43,572 bases of DNA from an uncultured Saprospiraceae bacterium (GTDB lineage: Bacteria; Bacteroidota; Bacteroidia; Chitinophagales; Saprospiraceae), in contig CALLPN010000027.1 of NCBI GenBank assembly GCA_938015435.1, positions 1 through 43,572 of the forward strand, given 5' to 3'. Position 1 is the stretch's first letter. Each line of letters starts with the position of its first letter. Below the pieces are notes generated by a model. It saw nothing but the letters and a program-made list of their open reading frames with translations, had not been told where the DNA came from and did no database searches. The position numbers and the translations under genes were made by a program. Shown one piece after another: positions 34,215-43,300 of the stretch.

Positions 34215-37200
34215 TCAATTAACGATTAACTTGTACATTATTTGCTCTGTTCCTTGGTTGATTAAAATGCAATATAGTCCAGACTTTCCAAAATGAACCC
34301 TTTCATAAATAATCGAATTACTACCCTTCGTTAATGATATGTGCTTTTGTGAAATCAATCTTCCAGATACATCAATGATTTTTATTGTTGCCATATCATC
34401 TGATTTAGAATCGATGATGAGTTGAGATGCGTTTGTCATTGGATTGGGATAGAGCGTTGCACTTAGTGATGACAAATAATCAGAATTTGTTCGAGCAGAT
34501 AACTCTATTTTCTTCTCTTTTAGTTCTTTTCCGACATACACTTCACTGTTAAATGATGATTGCGAAAGTGCTATAGAAGATAGCTGATTTGCACTAATTT
34601 TTCCAGCGATGGTAAATAATGGTTCTGTCGATGTCGACAAAGGGTTAATGTCACTCCAACTGATAACTAGTTGATCATTAGCAAAATGGTAATTTTTTTC
34701 TGAAATATCTATCAATTTCGAAGTGAGTTCTTCGATTACGATTCCATTTAGATCTATTGATAGTTGAAATCCATATATATTCTCCATGTCTTGTGTATAG
34801 AAGTCTAATTCACTATATAGATTGAAGGCTTTTTGATGATTAGATGGGATAGCTTCGATATGGATGGATTTGTCTGATCTTGTATCTAACAATTCATCAC
34901 TTGTAGTGCTATTTGTAACCTCTGAGACATCACCAATTTTTAAAGCAATTAAATTGTTTTCAATGCTGTTGTTTGATCCTTTAGATACATTGAGCTGCTC
35001 GGATATCGTCCAAGGCGGATTATCTGCTTCACTCGGCTCAACAAAAGTCCAACTAGTATTGTTTGGATATTCTTCGGTAACACCCAATATTAGCTTTCTC
35101 AATACAACAACGTCAATACTAGATATATGGTTACTATTATTGAGGTCCGCTGCTATATATTGGTAGGCATGTTCAAATTGAGAAAAACCTAATATATGAT
35201 TTTGTATTAGTATTAAATCTTTCGTAGATACGCCTTTCATTCTTTGATCGTCCTTACTCGCACTTATTGTGTAATCAGTATCTATGTCAGAGTCAAAAGC
35301 GTATTGACCATTTGTATCCACATTCTGATAAGTCGAATTTTCGATTTTTTTTCTTGTTACACGTATATTCTGAATAACATCACCGTTTGGAGTATTGATA
35401 ATACCAGCGATAGTTCTAGAGCTAGTAATAGGTGAACAAGTAGCCGAAAGATTGATTTCGTCAATATCCCATGCAGTGACATTGGACACAAATCCATCTG
35501 TACAGTATGCAGTTAATTCGATCGCCATCTCCGAGTTACTTGTAATTCGTGCCGATGATAATTCGGATAAATTAAATTCGGCGAGACTCCAATCAGAAGT
35601 TGTATTTATACTTTCTTGGTTATAGATTAATTGCCCATCCAGTAGTATTCTAATTCCGTATAAAGTAGGGAAGTAGTTAGGTCCACTACCACCATCGATC
35701 CAAGAAAAAATTTCTGGTGATTTTTCATAGAAACTAAGTTGATTGAGTTCTACTATGGATCCTTCATCAACAGAAATATCTATTTCAAATTTCACAGACA
35801 ATTCAGATGCAGATTCATATTCACATGAAACTTGAGATGACACACACATAGCTATACTTTCATTTACGCCTTCTGTACATGAGTGTCCATTTACAGTTGG
35901 GTTATCTCGGTAGATATTAGTTGCTTGAACTGTACCACAGTTTAGCGGGTCCGGATATGAAGCTGTAAATTCCGTATAGATTGTATTTTCACCCTCATTG
36001 TTTGAGAGACAGTTTTCAAAGTCATAGTGAACTATATCTAAGTTTACTGAGACTATTACATTGATTAGACTATCACATCCTGCCACAGTGGATAGATTTT
36101 GAGTATAGACTCCACTATCATAATAAACTTCATTATTGAGTTCTAAAGAATCTCCTGAGTTTATAGTATAGGACTGTGTACTTTCATAGATTTGACCTGC
36201 ATTTATAGTTATGATAAGTGTAGTATCACAACTATTGTTTCCAGGTAAAGTTGATTCGTAACTCCCTTCTGAGTCATATGTTTCGCCATAAAGTTCTATT
36301 GATTCACCTTCACAGATTTCAAACATTTCAGTTATAGAAACGGGTTCGGCTATGAGTATCGTAATGGTAAGACTAGTATCACAAGCGTTGTTTCCAGGTA
36401 GAGTTGATTCGAAAGTACCTCCAGAATTATATATCTCACCATATACTTCTATTGATTCGCCAGCGCAGATTTCAAACATTTCAGTTATAGAAATTGGCTC
36501 TGCTGCCACTATCGTAATGGTAAGACTAGTATCACAAGCATTGTTTCCTGCTAGAGTTACTTCGTAGATACCCTCAGAATTGTATGTTTCTCCATATAGT
36601 ACTACTGATTCTCCGTCACATAATTCTAGTTCTTCTGTGATCACCGTTGGGTCACCAAAAGTGATTGTGATCATATCTGATATTACATTATCACAAAGAT
36701 CAATTACTTCAACGGAGTATGTTCCTTCATCAGTTATGGTCAAACTACTTTCTGAGGTACCATCTGACCATAAATAACTAATAAATTCTCCTTCGGCGTT
36801 TATGGTAACGCTTTCTCCAGGACAAATAACTTGATCTTCTCCGATATCTAATGTTTGAGTTGTAATACAACAGCAATCTTCAGCAAGATCAGGATCATCG
36901 CAATCTACTAATCCATCACCATCGTCATCAATATCGTTGTCACAGATTTCTGCTGGCATGGAAGTCAATGCACAAATAGCATCTACATCCGCTCCGGAAG
37001 AACCTATACAACCGGCATTATTAATGACATCAGTAAGTATTACCGCATCGAATTTTAGAATTCCAAAAGATTGCCCTGGTATCAAGGCATCTAAATCTAA
37101 TGAAGAAGTCGCTCCTGCAATCGTCGATATCTCAAAATAACCATCTAAATCAGAATCACTAAATCCATTCGCAATTAGTATATCAATCGTTGTGCTATTT

Positions 37201-38345
37201 ATTGGCCTCAAGTCTACCATCATTGATTCTATATCTGTTCCAACTTCGAACACATAGAGGTCTGATTCACTATCTCCGGAGTTCACTAATATGTTATCTA
37301 CAAATCCTAATTCAATACTTCCACCTTCACCTAAGCTAACGAATCCAGATCCGAAATTTTCACCAGGTCCAGGAAGTTCATAGTTCGGTGAGCCGATTGC
37401 ATTTTGAGGGTTGGTGACTATAGGGTCGTGTTGTTCAGGACAAACAGGATTATAGCTGAGTACTACATCAGCAAAGGTTTGACTACTGCCAAGACAACTA
37501 ATGCATTCATCACTATTATTGAGATAGCAATCGTCATCTTCGCAATCAATTAATCCATCTCCATCATTATCAATTCCATCATTACATATTTCAACAGTAC
37601 AAAAACTAATACTGCAATTTTCTACCCAGATTGGGTCTACTAACTGCGCAACCGGCGAGCCTCCAAATAAACCAACCTCCCCATTGGACTGGTCGATTAC
37701 TTCCTGTCCAGCACCTTCATCCAATGGCCAGAATGCAACTAAGCCTTCTGCGTTTACTAATTCATCGTCGCATGAGTACAGGTTTATTTCCTCTGGCGAT
37801 AATGCTTTATCCCAAATTGAAATACCTGATAGGTTACCGTCAAAAGTATTATTGGTAGGATCATCTTGTCCTATCCATATTTCATGAAATGTCTGCGCAG
37901 TGGGATCTTGTTGCACAAAGCGAGTGCCAATCAAGATTCCATCACCGTAATATTGAATTAGTCCGTCACCTTTCGTAACTACCACATGATGATATTCACC
38001 ATCTAAGAAATTTACATCAGCTTCATCGGTCTGAACAAAGTAGTTGTAATTGTCAAGTTGTAAGGTAAGCAGTTTGTTTTGAGAGCCTTCAAAGTTATCA
38101 TGAAAGAAGAATAGACAACCAGGTCCTTCCGTTTCTCTATTGGATATAATCATTGGATGTGTAGGCTGATCTTCATCTAGTCCTTTTACCCGAGCCATAA
38201 TGGTGAAGTCACCATTATCTATGTCGTCAAGAGCACTACTACTTGTGGAGATATAGTTATTAACACCGTCAAATTCTATACAAGAGGATTGACTAAATAA
38301 ACTACTGCTGACTAACAAAAGGTATACTATGACTACATTCTTCAT
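34215..38345 (-). CDS. giant secreted LamG / Ig-repeat / dockerin-like / cohesin-like T9SS protein
   Basis: A 1376-residue exported protein. Signal peptide 1-18 (ends LFSQ). Order of regions: LamG/concanavalin-like domain (about 22-215, GEYHHVVVTKGDGLIQYYGDG, WDKALSPEEI); two CNDGIDNDGDGLIDC-type calcium-binding motifs (about 255 and 470); PKD/Ig-like CPGESVTI domain; four to five 55-residue repeats (about 565-770) of the form (I/C)CxGESxxLYGExYxSxGxYExTLxGNNxCDTSLxITI; a domain (about 780-970) shared with the protein at 40381; a carboxypeptidase-regulatory plus dockerin-like pair (975-1085, two DLNNSNHISSIDVVVLRKLILG-type helices); a cohesin-like domain (about 1155-1265); and a T9SS type A sorting domain (LYPNPMTNASQLII ... 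DVSGRLISQ ... KSGLYCILI). Likely a surface adhesin or scaffold binding glycans. Confidence 0.88.
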   Translation of the reverse strand: MKNVVIVYLLLVSSSLFSQSSCIEFDGVNNYISTSSSALDDIDNGDFTIMARVKGLDEDQPTHPMIISNRETEGPGCLFFFHDNFEGSQNKLLTLQLDNYNYFVQTDEADVNFLDGEYHHVVVTKGDGLIQYYGDGILIGTRFVQQDPTAQTFHEIWIGQDDPTNNTFDGNLSGISIWDKALSPEEINLYSCDDELVNAEGLVAFWPLDEGAGQEVIDQSNGEVGLFGGSPVAQLVDPIWVENCSISFCTVEICNDGIDNDGDGLIDCEDDDCYLNNSDECISCLGSSQTFADVVLSYNPVCPEQHDPIVTNPQNAIGSPNYELPGPGENFGSGFVSLGEGGSIELGFVDNILVNSGDSESDLYVFEVGTDIESMMVDLRPINSTTIDILIANGFSDSDLDGYFEISTIAGATSSLDLDALIPGQSFGILKFDAVILTDVINNAGCIGSSGADVDAICALTSMPAEICDNDIDDDGDGLVDCDDPDLAEDCCCITTQTLDIGEDQVICPGESVTINAEGEFISYLWSDGTSESSLTITDEGTYSVEVIDLCDNVISDMITITFGDPTVITEELELCDGESVVLYGETYNSEGIYEVTLAGNNACDTSLTITIVAAEPISITEMFEICAGESIEVYGEIYNSGGTFESTLPGNNACDTSLTITILIAEPVSITEMFEICEGESIELYGETYDSEGSYESTLPGNNSCDTTLIITINAGQIYESTQSYTINSGDSLELNNEVYYDSGVYTQNLSTVAGCDSLINVIVSVNLDIVHYDFENCLSNNEGENTIYTEFTASYPDPLNCGTVQATNIYRDNPTVNGHSCTEGVNESIAMCVSSQVSCEYESASELSVKFEIDISVDEGSIVELNQLSFYEKSPEIFSWIDGGSGPNYFPTLYGIRILLDGQLIYNQESINTTSDWSLAEFNLSELSSARITSNSEMAIELTAYCTDGFVSNVTAWDIDEINLSATCSPITSSRTIAGIINTPNGDVIQNIRVTRKKIENSTYQNVDTNGQYAFDSDIDTDYTISASKDDQRMKGVSTKDLILIQNHILGFSQFEHAYQYIAADLNNSNHISSIDVVVLRKLILGVTEEYPNNTSWTFVEPSEADNPPWTISEQLNVSKGSNNSIENNLIALKIGDVSEVTNSTTSDELLDTRSDKSIHIEAIPSNHQKAFNLYSELDFYTQDMENIYGFQLSIDLNGIVIEELTSKLIDISEKNYHFANDQLVISWSDINPLSTSTEPLFTIAGKISANQLSSIALSQSSFNSEVYVGKELKEKKIELSARTNSDYLSSLSATLYPNPMTNASQLIIDSKSDDMATIKIIDVSGRLISQKHISLTKGSNSIIYERVHFGKSGLYCILINQGTEQIMYKLIVN

Positions 38346-38482
38346 ATTTGGTATTTTATAATTTTCTCAATTGATACAAGTAATACCAACCAAGATACAT
38401 TATATTTTTACAAATATTAATTATTTTCATATAAAAAGTACCCTATACGATAAGATTCAATCGCATATCTCAATTGAAAAAG

Positions 38483-39292
38483 TTATTTCAATTTTTGGAA
38501 AACCTGTATTATGAAGTCACAGCTAATTGTTTTGGAGAAAGTACTAAGTATTTCATCTCGATTATCTTTAGATACACTCCAGTAATACGGTGTCATCATG
38601 AGAAGCGCATACATATCATCACGAGTTGTTAAATCAATTTGGAAAGTTAGATTATGATAACTGATTTCTTTGAAATCATCCTTTAATTTGTGAATGGGAT
38701 TATAATCATGCGGGATAAAAGTCTCATATATTTCTTCGGCAATTTCTCGCATATGATTAGGTCCAGCAGATACTATTATTACTTGTCCATCAGCGGTGAG
38801 TAATCGATTGATTTCCCCAGCTTCTAATGGAGCAAAGATAGTTAAGTAAGTATCTATGGAAGCATCTGTTAAGGGAATCTCATTCACACCAGCGATAAAG
38901 AATGATTGATCCTTATATTTCTTAGCCGCCTTTTTGATGGCTTCTTTTGAAATGTCAAAACCAATAATGGTTGTACTTTTTATTTTGTCAGCAATTTGAC
39001 CACCATAGTATCCTTCACCGCATCCAGCGTCCAGTAATAGACTGTTTTCTTTTGGATCTATACATTCAATGATCTTATCTATCAATGGAATATAATGCCC
39101 ATTCTCAAGGAATGATCTTCTAGCAATAATCATCTCTTTACTATCTCCAGGGTTTTTGCTGTTCTTCTTTTGTACAGGTAGTAAATTGACGTAACCTTCT
39201 TTGGCAATATCATAGCTATGGTTATGTTCGCACTTATACATCTTATTAGATAGTGTCAACGGAGATTTACATATTGGGCAGATCAATTGCAT
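38483..39292 (-). CDS. rlmA: 23S rRNA (guanine-N1)-methyltransferase, RlmA-like
   Basis: A 269-residue RlmA/TlrB-type methyltransferase. The zinc site is C5, C8, C21, H25 (ICPIC ... KCEHNH), followed by SYDIAKEGYVNLLPVQKK...GDSKEMIIARRSFLENGHY, the hallmark of this family, and the SAM motif LLDAGCGEGYYGG (near residue 93). These enzymes methylate N1 of G745 or G748 in 23S rRNA hairpin 35; some confer macrolide resistance. Which guanine is modified here cannot be read from sequence. 36 bp upstream in the transcript lies another methyltransferase gene. Confidence 0.88.
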   Translation of the reverse strand: MQLICPICKSPLTLSNKMYKCEHNHSYDIAKEGYVNLLPVQKKNSKNPGDSKEMIIARRSFLENGHYIPLIDKIIECIDPKENSLLLDAGCGEGYYGGQIADKIKSTTIIGFDISKEAIKKAAKKYKDQSFFIAGVNEIPLTDASIDTYLTIFAPLEAGEINRLLTADGQVIIVSAGPNHMREIAEEIYETFIPHDYNPIHKLKDDFKEISYHNLTFQIDLTTRDDMYALLMMTPYYWSVSKDNRDEILSTFSKTISCDFIIQVFQKLK

Positions 39293-39328
39293 AATACTAT
39301 AACTAGATGATTAGAGATGATGTTATTA

Positions 39329-40153
39329 TTACTTGACTTTACTAAATAGACCTATTTGCCAGATTTTCTTCCAGTTTTCAATAAGGGAAAAATGCTGTTT
39401 TGACTTCATAGATTTATTGAAAAATAAAAAGCCAGAACTATAAATATCTATGGAATACGTCACAGTTGGATGTTGCATTAATTGTTTCCATGCATCAAGC
39501 ATACCATCTGACCAATAGATGTCATCTAAGACGATTACACTATTTTCATGAAGGTAAGGAAGTATCTTGTCAAAGTATTCTATGGTAGCATCGTAACTGT
39601 GATTACCATCTAGATAAGCTAAATCTACTTGTTTCATCTTGTTCAACGTAGGCATAAGAGTGTCAGCAAAGCTTCCTGTGATGATTTCTATATTTGACAA
39701 CTCTAACTGTTTAGCATTGTGTTTCGCTATGTCAGCCGAAGAAGGGTTTCCTTCCAATGAGATCACTTTAATATCATCATCTACAGCACCAAGATATGCT
39801 GTAGATATTCCTAGAGAACTACCAAGCTCAAGTACATTCTTACAATTGTAAAACTTAACTGTATTAAAAAGGATCCTACAGGTTTTTACCGGACTTAAGG
39901 AAGTCTTGGCAATCTGAGCGATTGGACGAGTGTTACCCGACAATTTTTTAGAACCGGCACCAAGCTCAATAAACGGGATACTATCTTTTGAATTAAGATA
40001 TAGCTCTCGTAGAAACTCTATTTCACCAAATTTATAATATTCTCTTTTTTGATCCATTACTTCAATGATGAAGTCATAGACAGCTGGCGAATGCACCTGA
40101 TACGCAGTGATCGCTTTGCCATAATATGAGAGATATCGACCTATTGCAGACAT
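39329..40153 (-). CDS. class I SAM-dependent methyltransferase
   Basis: A 274-residue Rossmann methyltransferase of the methyltransferase_24 / O-methyltransferase-like group. SAM-binding NVLELGSSLGISTAYLGA (near residue 105), VISLEGNPSSADIAKHN with the acidic ribose-binding residue, then DLAYLDGNHSYDATIEYFDKILPYL and SVIVLDDIYWSDGM give motifs I, II and the metal/DGNHSY segment. The substrate is unknown. ATG start; the rlmA-like gene follows after 36 bp, probably in the same transcript. Confidence 0.85.
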   Translation of the reverse strand: MSAIGRYLSYYGKAITAYQVHSPAVYDFIIEVMDQKREYYKFGEIEFLRELYLNSKDSIPFIELGAGSKKLSGNTRPIAQIAKTSLSPVKTCRILFNTVKFYNCKNVLELGSSLGISTAYLGAVDDDIKVISLEGNPSSADIAKHNAKQLELSNIEIITGSFADTLMPTLNKMKQVDLAYLDGNHSYDATIEYFDKILPYLHENSVIVLDDIYWSDGMLDAWKQLMQHPTVTYSIDIYSSGFLFFNKSMKSKQHFSLIENWKKIWQIGLFSKVK

Positions 40154-40380
40154 GTATTTATTAGAATCTTTTTACAAATGCGAATGTACTCAAAAGTGCG
40201 ATATATGACTGTGTAAAATGTCTCTTCACATTAATTGCGAATATCTAATCACGAAATAGCCTTGTCTGTAAACGGACACATATTAAATTAATATATCTAT
40301 CATGGCAACCCTTTTAAAATTTATGCCGTACTGGTTTGAAACGATCATTTATTCCAATATTAAATTAAAACCTACTAGTT
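40154..40380. promoter_or_regulatory. divergent promoter region
   Basis: 227 bp between two divergent genes, AT-rich. A TTTG at 40335-40338 with TATTAAAT about 19 bases later could be a degenerate promoter for the giant repeat gene. No other structure seen. Confidence 0.3.
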
Positions 40381-43300
40381 ATGAATCAAAAAATCACGAA
40401 CTATTTACATCTATGTTGTTCAATATTTTTTTTGGCCTTTTCTTTTGCCGTAGAAGCTAATGGTATACCAAATGAATCAACTGCATATTTTTCATTAGAT
40501 GAATGTCATTCTAATTCATCGGACAATTCATTTATGGATTATTCCGAGTTTACGGCTGATATCAATGAAAGTCCAAATGGTCCGTCGATATCTGTAGTTG
40601 GAGGTAACCTATACAGATCTAATGCTTCTTTCAATCACCATTCTTGTACACCAGGTGTCGGAGGTACTCCAGGTATGTGCTTTTCAGCAGACGACGATTG
40701 TAGTTTTAATCCAATTTCTACCAAGTCAGTAAGGATAGATATATTAGTGACACCCGGCTCAAATGGTGTAGGGATGCTAAGTAATCTTTCTTTCTATGAG
40801 CAATCTATCGCAGAATTTGAGTGGATCGGAGGCGATTCAGGGGAAAATAACTATCCAACATTATTTGCAGTTCAAGTACTTAGAGATGGAGCAGTAGTAT
40901 TCAGTCAAGAAGATTTAGCTACTAATGGGACTTGGTCAGAAGTGAATATAGACTTTAGTGGAAACGAAGACTTAGTAGTGAATGAAGCTACTGAGTTTCA
41001 AATTAGACTTACTGGATATTGTCTAGTAGGTAACGGAGCACCTATTGCCGTTTGGGATATTGATGAAGTAACCGTAACTGCATCAGATTCTGGAGTGAGT
41101 AGTGGAGTAATTGAAGGAGGCCCGTTTGAATTTTGTGTAGGAGATGGAGTAGCCGATAATATCGAAGCCGGTGCAATCACGCTTACAGGAAACTCTGGTA
41201 CGAATAGTCAATGGGTAGTAACAGATGATCAAGGAAATATATTAGGCTTACCACCTATGCCATCAGTCGTAGATTTTGATGGAGCAGGAGCAGGGACATG
41301 TTTGATCTGGCACTTAAGTTATGATGGAGCGATCACAGGATTAGAAGCAGGAATGAATGCTTCAGATATTGGAGGATGTTTCTCATTATCCAACAGCATA
41401 TCAGTAGTAAGAAACCAACCAGAATCAGGCGCATTAGCAGGAGGCCCATTTGAATTTTGTGTAGGAGATGGAATAGCTGATAATATTGAAGCTGGAGCGA
41501 TCACGCTTACAGGAAACTCTGGTACGAATAGTCAATGGATAGTAACAGATGATCAAGGAAATATATTGGGTTTACCTCCAATGCCATCTGTAGTAGATTT
41601 TGATGGAGCAGGAACAGGTACATGTTTAATCTGGCACTTAAGTTATGATGGAGCAATCACAGGATTAGAAGCAGGAATGAATGCATCTAACTTAGAAGGG
41701 TGTTTTTCATTATCTAACAGTATTTCAGTAATAAGAAATCAGCCGCAATCAGGAACCTTAGCAGGAGGCCCATTTGAGTTTTGTGTAGGAGATGGAGTAG
41801 CCAATAATATCGAAGCCGGTGCAATCACACTTGCTGGAAACTCTGGTACGAATAGTCAATGGATAGTAACAGATGATCAAGGAAATATATTAGGCTTGCC
41901 GCCAATGCCATCAGCAGTAGATTTTGATGGAGCAGGAGCGGGTACATGTTTGATATGGCACTTAAGTTATGATGGCGCGATCACAGGCTTAGAAGCAGGA
42001 ATGAACGCATCAGATCTTGCAGGATGTTTCGCATTATCTAACAGCATCGCAGTTACAAGAAACCAACCGGCATCAGGAACCTTAGCAGGAGGCCCATTTG
42101 AGTTTTGCGTAGGTGATGGAATGGCAGATAACATTATGGCTGGTGACATTACATTAACAGGATCCGTAGGAGAAAATACTCAATGGATAGTTACAGATGA
42201 TCAAGGAAATATCTTAGGCCTTCCACCGATGCCATCAGCAGTAGATTTTGATGGAGCAGGAGTAGGCACATGCTTAGTATGGCATCTAAGTTATTATGGA
42301 GACATAGTAGGATTAGAGGCCGGAGCTAGTGCCAATGATCTTGAAGGATGTTTTTCACTTTCTAACTCTATATCAGTCAATAGAATAGATTGTAGTGTTC
42401 CGGATATTTCTGGAGGTACAATCGAAGGTGGGCCATTCACATTCTGTGTAGATGGCGAAGCGGATAATGTATCTGGAATCACACTTGATGGCAATACAGG
42501 AATGAATAATCAATGGATAGTAACTGATGAATCGGGTACGATCTTAGGACTTCCACCAATGCCAGGCGCAGTTAATTTTGATGAGGCAGGAGCAGGAGTT
42601 TGTTTGATCTGGAATGTAAGTTATGATGGAGTAATCACAGGCTTAGAAGCAGGTATGAATGCTAATGATCTCATGGGAGACTTTGGATTATCTAATTCAA
42701 TCACAGTTACAAGAAACGGTGCAGAAGGAGGAACCTTAGCAGGTGGTCCATTTGAATTCTGTGTAGGAGATGGAATGGCAGATAACCTTATGGCTGGAGA
42801 CATTACATTATCAGGATCAGTCGGAGAAAATACACAATGGATCGTAACAGATGATCAAGGAAATATATTAGGTCTTCCACCAATGCCATCTGCAGTAGAT
42901 TTTGATGGAGCAGGAGTAGGTACATGTTTGATATGGCACTTAAGTTATCATGGAGATATAGTAGGATTAGAAGCCGGAGCTAGTGCCAATGATCTAGAAG
43001 GATGCTTCTCACTTTCTAACTCTATACCAGTGAATAGAATTGATTGCGGTACAGCAGGAATTTCTGGAGGTACAATCGAAGGTGGGCCATTCACATTCTG
43101 TGTAGATGGCGAAGCGGATAATGTATCTGGAATTACACTTGATGGCAATACAGGAATGAATAACCAATGGATAGTGACTGACGAATCAGGAACAATATTA
43201 GGACTCCCACCAATGCCAGGAGTAGTTAATTTTGATGATGCAGGAGCAGGAGTTTGTTTGATCTGGAATGTAAGTTATGATGGAGCGATTACAGGCTTAG

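Noticed and set aside
37631..37887. Plus-strand ORFs inside the LamG protein gene
   Set aside because: Overlap each other and the well-supported minus-strand gene; no domain or start context.
34215..38345. Evidence for a cellulosome
   Set aside because: A single dockerin-like and cohesin-like pair in one T9SS protein, with no glycoside hydrolases in view, is not enough.
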